Positions 43,139 through 55,300 of a stretch of DNA of 64,000 nucleotides are shown piece after piece; position 1 is the stretch's first letter, and every line of letters begins with the position of its first letter. The DNA is taken from assembly GCA_020543525.1 (NCBI GenBank), contig JAHYIO010000004.1, forward strand, positions 62,001 through 126,000, given 5' to 3'. Below the pieces are notes generated by a model. It ran no database searches. It was not told where the DNA came from and saw nothing but the letters and a program-made list of their open reading frames with translations. The stretch comes from Coriolopsis trogii. Taxonomy: Eukaryota; Basidiomycota; Agaricomycetes; Polyporales; Polyporaceae. A program made the position numbers and the translations under genes.

Positions 43139-46100
43139 ATGCCTGCGACTGAGGTCTGCCCTGGTTGTCACAAGGTGGTCAGCTTGTCTGCCATCCGGAA
43201 TCACCTCACCCGGTCGACCGATCCTCGATGTGTCAAGGCTCGCGATCTGCTCTACTCAAGTTTGCTCTCGGAATCCGAGCCCGAGTTGGACAACGCCGCC
43301 GCTGAGCCCTCTCTGCACGCTTCTCAGTCTTCCGGATCCCATCCGTTCGACGGCGACTTTTTTGGGTCCGATTACGAACCGGCCTTCTTTGACGATTACA
43401 TCGAGTACGACGGACCCCAGGAGGATGGCGAGGGAGACGATGCAGAGGACGATCAGGAGCACGACGAAGAGGCCGATGAAGCAGAAGAGGACGCGGAGAA
43501 CTTTGAGCAGGAACACGACTGGGAGCCACCACACGCGGACGTGCATGCCGATCAACACGACAACGTTGATTTACAAGACGACGAGGCAGAACATGACGAC
43601 TTCGAGTCCGACGAAGACGAAGCCGATCTCGAGCACGCCGCACGCACTCGGGCTGCTCAACAGCGAGCACTGGAACAGCTTCATGCTCGTACGTTCGTGA
43701 TTCGCTTTCCCGGGCCACACGCTGGAGCTCCCATCAAGTCTGCGGTGGACGGGGCAACGGAATCCACCAACATTACCACACCTTACCACGAGAGCATGGA
43801 AACTATCAATCATGCCAATCCCTACGCTCCGTTCGTCTCGCGCCTCGATTGGGAAGTGGCAAAGTGGGCGAAAATGCGTGGGCCCGGCTCAACAGCTGTC
43901 ACCGAGCTGCTGAACATTGAAGATGTACGTGCCTCCTTTCACGCCCTGGCATGCCCAACCGTAGAGTCGCACTCGCGATTCTCGAGCAAGCTGTCATCGC
44001 AATATTCGTTGTCTTGAGCGACATTGGAGGAGTTCCTCTGTCTCAATTTGTCCCTCGCTATGACTTCTCAAACTGACTTTGATTTTCTGTCTCATAGCTC
44101 GCTGCGGCCCTTGGGCTCTCATTCACGACATCTGCGGAGCTCAACAAAATCGTTGACGAGAAGCTCACATCGGGCCGCCCACGGTTCATACGCAGGGAGA
44201 TCATTGTCGCAGGGGAGGCCTTCGAGGTTTTCTACCGTGATGTCATTCAGTGCATCCGCGCTCTTTACGGTGATCCGGAGTTCGTTGGGGTTCTGGTGTT
44301 CACCCCCGAGAGACATTACGCCGACAACGACCACACCGTTCGCGTGTATTTTGATATGCATACAGGCAGATGGTGGTGGGATACCCAGGTGTGTCATTGT
44401 CCTCCGTACTTGACGGTCTAGAGGGAATCCATACTTACCCTCACTCATCAGAAAGAGCTCGAGGCGCGTTGTCCCGGAGCGACTGTGATTCCCATCATCA
44501 TCTCCTCGGACAAGACACAGCTCACCGTTTTCGGCAGTCGCACGGCATATCCAGTCTACATGACGATTGGCAACCTACCCAAGCATGTGCGCCGTCGGCC
44601 GTCCCATGAAGGGCAGATTCTCCTTGCATATCTCCCATCCTCTCGCCTCGAGCACATCACGAACAAAGCCGCCCGCCGTCGGATCCTCGCGAACGTCTTC
44701 CACAAATGTATGGGTACAATTTTGAAGCCCCTTGTCGCCGCGGGCCTTGACGGCATTGAGATAGCCAGCGGCGATGGGGTTTTACGTCGCGGGCATCCCA
44801 TTGTCGCAGTCCACGTAGGCGACTATCCTGAGCAGCTCCTCACTACGTGCTGCAAAAACGGGACCTGCCCCAAGTGCGCCATATCTGCGAAGGACGTTGG
44901 GTCTACGACCGAGCCCGACCGGCCACTCCGCGACCTCGACAAAGTCCTGGACGCACTCTCACTGGTGGATGGGCCAGCACTTGCTTTCTCCCGGGCTTGC
45001 AGGGATGCGGGCATCAAGCCCGTTCGCCACCCGTATTGGGAGGACCTACCTTATGTGAATATTTTCCGTTCCATCACTCCCGACATCCTGCATCAACTCT
45101 ATCAAGGTGTCATGAAGCACCTCATCTCGTGGCTTAAACAGGCATATGGCGCGGACGAGCTCGACGCTCGATGTCGCCGCTTGCCGCCCAATCACCATAT
45201 TCGTCTCTTCATGAAGGGAATCACAACGCTCCAGCGTGTGACCGGGAAGGAGCATGCCGATATGTGTCGCTTCATCCTCGGGCTCGTAATCGGTCTTCCG
45301 CTTCCCGATGGGCTGAGTCCTGCGCGTCTTCTACGGGCACTGCGCGCAATGCTGGACTTTCTCTACCTTTCACGCTACCCCGCGCACACTTCCGACACCC
45401 TCCGTCAGCTCCGTACCACCTTGGAGCGCTTCCACGCAAATAAATCCATTTTTGTTGACCTCGGCATTCGCGACCACTTCAAGCTCCCAAAGCTCCACTC
45501 ACTCGACCACTACATGGACTCCATCAAGCTATTTGGTACTACAGACAACTACGACACTCAATACAGCGAGCGCCTCCACATAGATTTCGCCAAGGATGCA
45601 TACCGTGCCACGAACCACAAAGACGAGTTCCCGCAGATGACTGTCTGGATGGAACGACGTGAGAAGATCATCCGCCATGAAGCATTCATTCGCTGGCGCC
45701 TCAACGTCATCACCGAGCTTGAAGCTGTACGTCGTGAACGTCAGAAGCATCCTATCTCATCATCTTCGTCTTCATCCTCATCACCATCGCCATCGCCGTT
45801 GCCAACTCTGCCACCCGCCCCCCCTTCTGTGTCTGGCATCAAGGCCTTGTCGAGAATGAAGATTGCGAAGTGGCCAAGCGCACCAAGTGTTCGCATAGAC
45901 CGTGCTGCCGAAGTCTACGGTGCGCCCTACCTTCGAGACGCGCTTGCACGCTTTGTTGTCTCGTATCGCGATCCAACTCTCACGCTGCAAGAGGTCGAGC
46001 GTGAGGCAAACAGTGTCTTTTTCCTCTTCGCATCTGTGCCTGCCTACCACCGAGTCAAGTTCACTCTCGAGGACGCGCAGCAGCTTGGGGTTATGGAAGT

Positions 46101-46618
46101 CACGAGGGACGTTGCTCTTGCTCGTCCTTCACAGAAGAGCAAGAACGGCCGTCTGGTTCCAGCTCGCTTCGACACTGTTCTGGTCAACGAAGGGACAGGA
46201 GGTTATGCGGGTGTTGAGGGTGAGTCACAAGTCTCCGTACATCTATGTTTCTGACCAGTTATCAGGCTATCGTGTGGGGCGATTGCGCATGATCTTCACT
46301 CTGCCAAAGAGAGCATGCCGCGATCTGCTTCCTGACGTGATTGCCCCCGGTCATCTAGCATATATTGAGTGGTATACTGCCTTCACACAGCCTGACCCGG
46401 TTCATGGCTTGTACAAAATCCGACGATGCCGGGATAGGGCTGGTGCACTCTTGGCCAGTGTTATTGAGGCGAAGAATATCCGCCGCAGCTGCCATCTGTA
46501 CCCGGTAAGTGGTCCTGTTATCAATAGAGACTGGACTAGTAGCACTGTACTTGACGCTTGTGAAGAGTACTGGGTGAATCCTTTCAGTGACTTGCATATG
46601 TATATGACGTTGTTCTAG
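43139..46618 (+). CDS. Plavaka transposase
   Basis: Four exons (43139-43924, 44098-44388, 44452-46219, 46266-46618) join in frame to 1065 residues. The N-terminus has a zinc-finger-like CPGCHKVVSLSAIRNHL. A very acidic linker follows, full of D/E (EDDQEHDEEADEAEEDAEN). The family core begins NPYAPFVSRLDWEVAKWA and continues with the characteristic blocks FTPERHYADNDHTVRV, IIISSDKTQLTVFG, YLPSSRLEHITNKAARRR, ASGDGVLRRGHPI, VGDYPEQLLTTCCKNG, SITPDILHQLYQGVMKHLI, CRRLPPNHHIRLFMKG, KLFGTTDNYDTQYSERLH and DAYRATNHKDEFPQMT. Conserved acidic residues in SSDKT, TTDNYD and SERLH are candidates for the catalytic DDE set. The C-terminus has RRSCHLYPVSGP and a VNPFSDLHMYM block. No break found. Confidence 0.9.
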
Positions 46619-46833
46619 CCTTATTTTAACAATTGTAACCTCCCAATTTGGTGTGCGATACTCAGCTACTTTGATGTAATGGTCCAATATTGATATGCTA
46701 TATAGACATTGACTAGCAGCAGTAGCACTACTTTGTGCTATTTCCTCATGTGAATAATCGAGTTGAATGAAGTAGAGCTCAAGTTGGTCAAAGATCAACA
46801 AAATATATTGTGATAGTCTACTTATTGCTACTG
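46619..46833. other. Right subterminal region of the Plavaka element
   Basis: AT-rich non-coding sequence between the transposase stop and the right inverted repeat. No gene. Confidence 0.5.
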
Positions 46834-46867
46834 TAGATCTGATTTGCATTTAGGGATTTTCCAGATG
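46834..46867 (-). repeat. Right terminal inverted repeat of the Plavaka element
   Basis: Ends TTTAGGGATTTTCCAGATG. Reverse complement of the left repeat with five mismatches. Confidence 0.85.
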
Positions 46868-47080
46868 CTGATAAGCTACCCACATGTCTTCGATCGCTTA
46901 TCACCTGCTATGCCAAGCTACTTACTATGTTACTTATGGTTATAATTAGGTACATTCCCGGGCTTATCCCGGAGACTTATGTGAATATATATACCACGAG
47001 AACTGGGGTTATCGACCTCAGTTCGAGCTGGTACTTTGCCCCGCCTTCCTCTTTCGGGTGACCACGTCGCGGTCGTATCA
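46868..47080 (+). repeat. 3' LTR of the Ty3 element, right part, plus duplicated CT
   Basis: 46870-47080 (211 nt) equals 33006-33216 of the 5' LTR; 99 plus 211 gives the full 310 nt. The first two bases (46868-46869) are the second CT copy. The TATA box at 46985-46993 and the proposed transcript start (about 47020) are kept, only 60 nt from the JmjC coding sequence. Confidence 0.9.
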
Positions 47081-47085
47081 ATCGA
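47081..47085. other. Target-site duplication of the Ty3 element, right copy
   Basis: ATCGA directly after the 3' LTR, identical to 32902-32906. Confidence 0.9.
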
Positions 47086-48784
47086 GCCGACAATCTCCGC
47101 AAAAGAGTTCTTCGCAAGATATGTCTCGAAGCGGAGACCTGTCATTCTCACTGGGCTGCTCGACGATCCCTCGTTCAAAGGTAGACATTGGGTACGTACT
47201 CGGCTTCCGCTAGATTGTATGGTCACTGACGTAGCACTTCTCGCGGTCTCTCATGAACACTACGAAGTAGAAAAGCCTCACCCACCTATCAGAAAAGGCT
47301 GGAGACGTACGGGTCATGGTTGAGCCCATCCACCCCACCGCGAACCAGTACGGCACAGCGATCGAGCGGGTCTCCACCACTTTCCGCGACTTTCTGCTGT
47401 CCCTCAGCAACGATGACGGCCCGCATCCGTATCTGACCACCCAATACGCGGAAGACGATCCAGATGCTGAGACCGTCTTTCCCCCTCTCACAAATGCGCT
47501 CAGGGACGAGTTCCCCACCGTGCCTCGTATCATGGGAAACCTGTTCCTACAGCAAGTCAACCTCTGGCTCGGGAAGTCCCAACACGGCTCTTCCTCCGGT
47601 CTCGTGAGTCGCCCATCTACTGATATCACGAGAACCACTGACCCGACCTGGGCTACTGCTCTAATGCCCACTGTCCACAGCATCATGACTTCCATGACAA
47701 TCTCTACTGCCTTCTTCAGGGCCACAAACGCTTCGTCCTCTTCCCACCCACAGAGGTGGCCAACCTCGCGCCCTACGGGAAGCTGGACGTGCTCTACCCC
47801 AACGGTCTCATCTCATATACAGACATTCCCGTTCGCCCCGACGGGCTCTCTCACCGTGCTGCTTGCAAGGCTCGCATCCGTGCCATCGAGGTTAAGATCG
47901 ATGTCCTAAAGGCGAAGCTCAGCGAGAACGCTAAGGGCAAAGGAAAGAGCAAGACGAACTCCAAGGAGATGAAGGCGCTGCTCAATGCCCACGACGAAGC
48001 GCTCGACCAGCTCGCCATGTACGCGCTCGAGGATGAAGACGGCGAGGACGAGATCGACGACTTTGACGCTCTCATGAACGGTCTCGATGACGTCGACGCG
48101 GAGCTCTCTGCAGGTCCTTCGAACGTCCTTCAGGAGGACAGCGAAGGGGAAGACGACGATGAATCCCAGGGTGAAGAAAAGCATTGGCCAGAGTGGAAGG
48201 GTATCGGTTGCTCCGACAGTGACGACGACAACGGCAATGATGAGGACGAGGGTGGAATAGATGATGCTTCTGATGATACCAACAACGATGATATCGGGTC
48301 TGGCGCAGATGACGACGACGCCAACGGTACCCCCAGCGAGCCATCCTCCTTCTCTCGCATCCCCACCGCTCACCTCCACCGATTCCTCGACATCCCAACC
48401 ACAGCCTCCTTACCCCCCGACTTCTCCCCATCCAACTTCCCTGGGCTCGCCAAAGCGACCGCGCCATACGTCGTCGAGCTCTCGGCGGGTGAGATGCTGT
48501 ATCTCCCTGCGTCGTGGTGGCACGAGGTCACCTCGACCTCGGCATCTTCGGGCGAGAGCCGTATCCACATGGCCTTCAACTACTGGTTCTACCCCCCAGA
48601 CGCGCTCGACAGCTTCGAGGCGCCGTATGCAGATAGCCTCGTCTGGGATTACCTGCGTCGAAAGCGCGACTCGGACGTCCCGGTATCTGGTCCTCCATCC
48701 CAGCCTCAGACTGACCGAGTTCAGCCCGGCAAGCGCGAACGGGAGCAGACTGACAGCCCAGGTGCTAGGAAGGCACGTCGGTAG
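47081..48784 (+). pseudogene. JmjC/cupin-type dioxygenase gene, body cut from its start by the retrotransposon
   Basis: Begins inside codon 10-11 of the gene whose ATG is at 32875. EPTISAKEFFARYVSK and RRPVILTGLLDDP are the usual opening of JmjC/cupin_8 proteins (Fe(II)- and 2-oxoglutarate-dependent hydroxylases or demethylases). Exons: 47081-47191, from 47293 to 47603 (DVRVMVEPIHPTANQYG), and 47681-48784. The Fe-binding H-x-D is in HHDFHDNLY at the start of the last exon, followed by GHKRFVLFPPTE. The second His is in YLPASWWHEV. Between them lies an acidic low-complexity insert of about 150 residues (DEDGEDEIDDFD, SDSDDDNGNDEDEGG). I could not join the exon ending at 47191 to that at 47293 in a canonical phase; an extra exon or damage is possible. 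The C-terminus is basic (GARKARR). Substrate unknown; TYW5-like or histone demethylase-like are options. Confidence 0.75.
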
Positions 48785-49104
48785 GGCGGTAGTACAAATA
48801 ATCATGACCACAACTGGCCATGTCGTCCTCGAAGCTGGCTCATGTTCGAACGAGTAACAGATTATGACCATCATAGATACAAGTCTCCGCATTCGATAGT
48901 AAAATAAATGTGCCAAACACATCTCATACGTTGCCTCGAACGCCAGTCATGACAACAACCAGACACCAAAGCGTTCGAAGACAAGCAAGCGTCGGATCGA
49001 CGACGCGCATCATGCCCTTACGACGGAGCTATGCACATAAGAGACTGTCAGTACTATACCGGAGCAACTTACATCGAGCACGAGGAGGGAGACGCACATA
49101 CCGG
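48785..49104. other. Convergent intergenic region, edge of the minus-strand FunK1 array
   Basis: About 320 nt between the JmjC stop and the stop of unit C. It holds an AATAAA-like AAAATAAATG at 48901. No gene seen. Confidence 0.4.
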
Positions 49105-51830
49105 TTACGCCTTGCCGCCCTGATTGATATCTTCGCGGTGGTTATACATCGCATCCACAAGCGCCGTTATGCCCTGGAAAGCAAGGAGATGGCATTCAAG
49201 GAGGGCAGACATAGCGTCCCGCGGTTGTGTCGATTTGCTGATGGCCTGGCTCCGCCGGTAGACAGTTCGCAAGGAGAGGGAGTCGTGCCATGACAATAGA
49301 AACGGACTCAAGGCCTGTAGTGTGTTGGGGTACTCTGCGGAACCTAGCAAGTCCGCTCCCATCAACGCTTGTGTGGTCGTTGTATCACGACGGTATCCCC
49401 GTATGTGCGTACGCAATCTGTTCTCCTCCCACGTGTCCTTCTGGTCCCTGCCGTAAGCGACAGCCCATATTGTCGTGTGAAAGAAAGACCACATGTCGTC
49501 CACAGGAGTTTGTATGTAAGGTTGCTTGTACTCCGCAGCGTCCAACGAGGTGCGGGACATGAACTCCAATGTACCCTTTGTCACAATCAGCGTGCAAGCA
49601 TCGGACAAGGTCATGGATACACTCACCGACAGCGTGCCACGGTGTTCGTTCTCGGGGCTGAAGTACGTCGGCATGTACGCAGCCATGTCGCCGTCGGTGA
49701 TGATCGCCTTGCATTCCGTCGGCACTCCATATCGCTCCAGAGAATCCTGCAGTGCCTTTGCCGCGTCCACGAGCTCCTTCGCCTGTGGGTGTGGGATCTT
49801 CTCGGCGAGGGCATACACCGCTGGCCACGTGTTTTCCAAGGTTACCTTTGACAGCTCGTCTGTCGCCTGATTCACAGACGCAGCAGACGCGGCCGCAGTG
49901 TCGGCAGCTGAGAGCTCAATCATCTTCTCCAGGAGGTGTCTCACTCCCAGCGCCGAGAATGGCCGGCATCCCGACGGCGACGAGTCGCACAGCAGAGGCT
50001 TCTTGAGCTTCAACACGTTGCCGATGCTGACGTCGCGATGAAGATATCCCTGCATGTACATGACCAGCCATCCTACGCGGCAGTGAGAGTGCAGCGAGAG
50101 GGTGAGGATGAGAACAAGGGCTGCGTACCCAATCCAGCGTGCAGCAAGCACTCGCACAAATCCCATGGACTGTCGCATTCCGTCAGCTCTTCGCCCTCGT
50201 CCGCGAGCACCGTCACCTGCAATGCGCGCTTGTCGGTCCTGGTGGGCACGTCGGTTTCGAGCACGTCCCAGAAGTGCTGGCTCAGATCGCCGTCGGAAGG
50301 CAGGAAGATCGAGTTCGACATCGGGAAGCCGTCTCCGTACACCGGCGTGAACGACACTATCAACCGTGGGACACCGAACCCTCCACTCGAGGCGGCATAT
50401 ACCCTGGTTTCGGCGTCGTGCCTGAGGTCTTCGGGCCAGGCGCATTTCATGATGTAGTTGCCGGAGGTGTCGAACTCGCCGCAAGCAGGATAGGTGGTGT
50501 TTGTAGGAGTCCACGTTGGCTCCTGGCCATCGAAGACCTTCGTATCGACAAACGTGGTTGCCTCGAGTGGTACTGCGCCTGGTGGGGCTGAGATATTATC
50601 CAGTACGAGATCAGTATGATCCTTGCTCTTGCGGAGACATCAAAAGGAAGACACACTGTTTGTTTGCGTGGGTAGCGCATTGGATGCCAGGGGTGCTGAC
50701 ATCATCGGCGTGTCAAAATCCATCTCGCGAGCGGTGAGGACCCCTGGGGCTCTGGCAGCCTCTGCAGGACGTATCTGGACTGCACCAACCCACGTGCCGC
50801 GACCGCGGATGGAAAGCAAATGGTCAATCTCTCTTCCGAGGAAGACTCGAGCAGCATCCTGGCCTTTGACGATCGGCAGCCGGAATTCGCGGCCGTTCGT
50901 GAATGGCGGAAGACCAGCGTCGGCCGGGTTCTGCCAGAGTAGGACGGAGAGCATGATCTTCTGAATGTCGCGACGATCGTCTGCCTCAGTCAAGCAAAGT
51001 GGCTTCGATGCTGAGAGCCCGCCATGGTGGAAGAGGAGGTAGCGCAGCTCCCGCGTAGTGTAGTTGGCTGCAATGACAAGAGAGAAAGCTCGCCAGGGGG
51101 ATGCGCTTATCCCCGCAAGAGCGTAGACCGCGGCCTGAGCGATAGCTTCGCGCCACGAGTCTGTCACCACGCAAGCGATAGCAATTTCGTCGCCTGGAGT
51201 CCCAGCGGGCAAGTTCCAATAGCAATAAAACTGGTCGATGTCCTGGGGCGGTTGCGTTAAGATGCCAACGATAGCTGGTGTCATCGGAGGTGCGCCTTGC
51301 ATGCTGTCCTTTGTCTCCTTGTTGTACTTGACAAAGTGGAGGTTCTTCCAGTAGCCATCCTTAGCCACAATCGCTTCGTCGTTGATTTCTTCCTGGATCG
51401 TCTCGTACGCCTGCTTCGCACTGGTCGCGCACACGTTGAGGAATTCCAAGAGCGCGTCGTGAAAGTCGTTTTCGCTCTCGCTCTTCGAGCACGCATCTGC
51501 AAAATGCGGAGCAACTAGCCCTTGCAGCGTCCTCGCGACAACACGATGGTCAATAAGACACCCGAAAGAAGACAATAGGGGATGCCTCTCTGTCGAGCGC
51601 TTGTCTTTTGCAGATTTGGGGGAAAGCATCCTGGCGATGTCGTCCGCAGAGAAATGATACACCTGGTCCACGATCCTGCGCAAGACGCCATCCGTGAGGT
51701 TGCGTGAACATGTTGTAGCCTGCGCCGAGACGTCTGACTGCCATAGTGTGGATCCTCTTGAACTCGAATGTCCGGAAGTAGAGCTGGGTGTCTGAGCGGA
51801 CATTATGCTGCACGGGTCTGACGAAGACAT
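49105..51830 (-). CDS. FunK1-type fungal protein kinase, unit C
   Basis: Inverted copy of the A/B unit, read from the ATG at 51830 (MSSSDPCSIMSAQ). The N-terminal exon runs to about 50640 and is nearly the same as in unit B, with small changes such as LCLTEADDRRDIQKI for LRLTEVDDRRAVQKI. The middle exon has GFGVPRLIVSFTPVYGDGF. The catalytic loop HRDVSIGNVL, DFG-equivalent ITDGDMAAY and PVDDMWSFFHTTIWAV are intact. The insert after the loop resembles that of unit A (KVTLENTWPAVYALAEK). The C-terminus ends MYNHREDINQGGKA, unlike the other units. Predicted Ser/Thr kinase of the FunK1 family, target unknown. Confidence 0.8.
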
Positions 51831-52373
51831 ATAAAGGACAGGGAATACAAACAGAGCGCATAGGCCGAGCAGCCTCAGGTACTGACGGGACGGTCGACGA
51901 CGACAAGGAGCGTAGTAGGCACTCTTGCCACGACATACAAGAGACGCCGGGGATCAGTCGTTCTGCGGCATTTTCCGGAATATCTCTCGAGCAATGACCT
52001 GAGCCTCACTTCTGCAGTGTCGTCTCCAACGCTCGCCCTCTCCGTGTGCGTAACAACATAATATCATGACGGATTCGCTCGGATACCCGGACGTGTCGCC
52101 CGACCGCCTACATGTGTCTGAACACCCCTTGAACAGCGCCGTATTCCGACTGGGCAATCACTGTCCTCGACATCCCCCTGAATCGTGGCGATCCATTGAA
52201 CCCTCCGAATGACCTCCCCAGCCTGCAATTCCCTCCCACCTCAGCCTAACAGGTAATCAATGCGTGAATGACCGCGATGCATGTGTGCGCTCCGTACCGA
52301 TGATTGAACTATGCGCATCAGAGGATGTCAGTACCGAGCCTTGAACCGAGCACGAGGGAAACGCACATGCATT
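51831..52373. repeat. FunK1 spacer, copy 3 (inverted)
   Basis: A 543-nt spacer between units C and D, the inverted counterpart of 21542-22072 and 24791-25313. It differs by a short altered stretch around 52020-52050. Confidence 0.65.
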
Positions 52374-55300
52374 TTACGCCTCGACGCCCTTCTTGACTTC
52401 TCCGCGGTGTTCATACATCGCATTCACAAGCGCCGTAATGCCCTGGAAAGCAAGGAGATGGCATTCAAGGAGGGCAGACATAGCGTCCCGCGGTTGTGGC
52501 GATCTGCTGATTGTCTGACTACGCTCATCCACATCGTTTGCGAAGAGAGAGTTGTACCATGTCAACAGAAATGGCCTCAAAGTGAGGAGAGTGTCCGAAT
52601 ACTCTTCCTGGAGGAAGCGGCTGTTACGCAAGGCTTGTATGGTCGTCGTATCACGTTGGTCTCCCCGAATGTCCACTCGCAGCGCGTTCTCCGCCGGCGT
52701 GTCCTTCTGGTCTCTGCCGTAAGCGACAGCCCATATGGTCGTGTGAAAGAAAGACCACATGTCGTCCACAGGGGTTTGTATGTATGGTTGCTTGTACTTC
52801 CCAGCGTCCAACGAGGTGCGGGACATGAACTCCAATGTACCCTCGTGTCACAATCAGCGTCCGAGCGTCGTGCAAAGTCACATATACACTCACCGACAAT
52901 GTGCCACGGTGCTGGTTCTCGGGGCTGAAGTACGTCGGCATGTACGCAGCCATGTCGCCGTCGGTGATGATCGCCTTGCATTCCGTCGGAACTCCCAACT
53001 GCTCCAGAGAATCCTGCAGTGCCTTCGCCGCGTCCACGAGCTCCTTCGCCTTTGGGTGTGGGATCTTCCCGGCGAGGGCATACATCGCCGGCCACGAGTC
53101 TTCCGCCGTGTTTTCCAGCGTCAACTTCGACAGCTCGTCTGTCGCGTTATCTACAGATGCTGCAGACGCGGCCGCATCGTCGGGAGGGAAGAGCTCAATC
53201 ATCTTCTTCAGGAGGTGTTTCACTCCCAGCGCCGAGAATGGCCGGCATCCCGACGGCGATGAGTCGCACGGCACAGGCTTCTTGAGCTTCAACACGTTGC
53301 CGATGCTGACGTCGCGGTGGAGATATCCCAGCATGTACATGATCAGCCATCCTATGGGAGTAATAGACTTGAGCGATAGTCAGTGCGGTGAGCAGGTCAC
53401 GATGCGTACCCAACGCAGCATGCAGCAAGCACTCCATCAAGTCCGGTGCATCCTTGCAGAGCGTCAAGGCTTCGCCCTCATCCGCAGACACTGTGAACTG
53501 GAGGGCTCGCTTGTCGGTCCAGGTAGGCGGTACACGGCTGAGTATTGACCAGTGATATTTGCTCAGATCGCCTTCGGGGGGTAGAAATATCGAGTTGGAC
53601 ATGGGAAATCCAGCTCGATAGGTCGGCGTGAACGACACGACCAAACGAGGGACACCAAACGCTCCGCTCACAGCAGCGTACAAGCTGGGCTCAATGTCAT
53701 GCTTGAAAGCATTGACCCAGGAACATTTGATGATCTTGTCGTCCGGAGCAAACGCATTCGTGCAGCCATGAACAGGATACGTAGCGTTCAGGGGAACGCA
53801 CTTCAGCGCATGCTTGTGGAAGAGCTTCTTGTTGATGGGGCGAGTCGTCCCAAGACCGGGTGCTTCGCCTGTCTGTTCAATATATGTCACGTATCATATC
53901 CATTGTACGACGTACCATCCTGCGGGACAACACTAGAGCGCATTCCATGCGGCTTCAACACATCCCGGTTCGGAACTATAGAGAACGAGTCAGTCACTAG
54001 CCGTTCAATAACTGCAATCCGATGTACAGTTCGTAGGCTCTGTGTTCCTACAGGCTCGCGCCTTCGAGCGACGCTTCTTCGTGAAAGTTGGAAGTTCAGC
54101 ACTTTGGGTGACTTGACATGGTACGATGCATTTCAGTACAAGGCCGGAAGGCTTATCGGTAACAACCTTTCCACACACCTGCTTTTTGGGGTATCGAGGC
54201 AAGCCGTGGCGACCTCCGCAACCCGTTGGTCCTCATTTCCTTGATGACAGGAACGCGCAGGAGTGTGGAACCCATCTGGATTGCGCCTACCCATGTCCCA
54301 CGGCCACGGACTGAGACGGAATGGAATAGTTGTGTATGAAGAACGGCTGACGCGGGGTTTTGGCCCGCCACAACCGGGAGCAGGAAATTGCGGCCATTCG
54401 TGCAAAATGGAAGGCCGGCGTCGGCAGGGTTCTGCCAGAGGAAGATGGAGAGCATGATCTTCTGAATGTCGCGACGATCAGCAGGTATGGCCAAGCGAAG
54501 CGCAGTCGACGCAGAGACCCCGCCACGGTGGAAGATAAGATACCGCAGCTCTCCATTGCTGTGGTTGACGGCGATGACGAGTGAGAATGCACGGAAAGCA
54601 TTCGCGCTGATTTGTGCTCGAGCGTACGTCGCAGCCTGAAGAAGCATCTTGGGCCATGAATCTTTCACTTCGCATGCGATAGCTATCTCGTGGTCCTCGG
54701 CGGAATTCGTGTCGGGCAGACTCCAGAAGCAGAAGAATTGATTGAGGTCCTCGGGTGGTTGAGTTTGGACGCCAACGATGTCCGGTTTCAGTGGATGTGC
54801 ACCCTGTACGCCATCCTTGGTCCCCTTGTCGTACCTGGCGAACTGGAGATCTTCCCAGTAGCCCCGCCGGGCCACAGTCGCTTCATCGTTGATCCTACCA
54901 TGGACGATCTCGTACGCCTGCTTCGCACCGGCCGCGCACGCGTTGAGAAATTCCGTTATGGCGTTGTACGAGTCCCTCTCGCTCTTGAACTTCACATGTC
55001 GATAGGGTGGTACTGCCTGGTTATTGAGTGTCTCAACGACGGCGACATGGTCGACGAGGCATTCGAAAGCAGACAATGGGGGATGCAGTGTTGTCGATTC
55101 CGTATTCTTCGGGGATTTTGGGGAAAGCATTCTGGCGATATCGTCCGCTGAGAACTCAAAAAGGTCTCCGATCTCGGCCCTAATACCATTCTCGAGCTCC
55201 TGCTGCGAGCGGGTTTCGGCCGAGTCGGGGGTTTCAACGCGCTTTGTTGTAATTCTGGAAGAAGTAGAGCCAGGTATTGAGCCCGGCACCCGGTCGCTCG

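Larger units (their letters stand above)
39411..46867 (+). mobile_element. Complete Plavaka-type DNA transposon nested in the 3' LTR
   Basis: 7457 nt, bounded by imperfect terminal inverted repeats of about 34 bp (29 of 34 positions match) starting CATC(A/T)GGAAAATCCC. It carries two divergent genes: a DUF6532-type companion on the minus strand and a Plavaka transposase on the plus strand, separated by 479 nt. Its exact ends are known because the interrupted LTR has an intact partner at 32907. Plavaka elements are usually placed with the EnSpm/CACTA superfamily; these ends do not begin CACTA. Both genes appear open, so it may be autonomous. Confidence 0.9.
32907..47080 (+). mobile_element. 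Complete chromodomain Ty3 (Metaviridae-type) LTR retrotransposon, split by a nested Plavaka element
   Basis: Bounded by 310-nt LTRs (TGTT...ATCA) and a 5-bp duplication. Without the nested insertion it is 6715 nt long. Order: 5' LTR, self-priming site, leader, gag, pol with protease, reverse transcriptase, RNase H, integrase and chromodomain, purine tract, 3' LTR. The two LTRs look identical over all 310 positions when compared by eye, so the insertion is recent. All domains are open, so it may be autonomous, although its 3' LTR is now broken. Chromodomain elements of this kind bind modified histones to choose integration sites. Confidence 0.92.

Noticed and set aside
49105..50514. Unit C's 469-codon continuous frame as a separate gene
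   Set aside because: It reads through introns and includes an out-of-phase start; the spliced unit from 51830 explains the region better.
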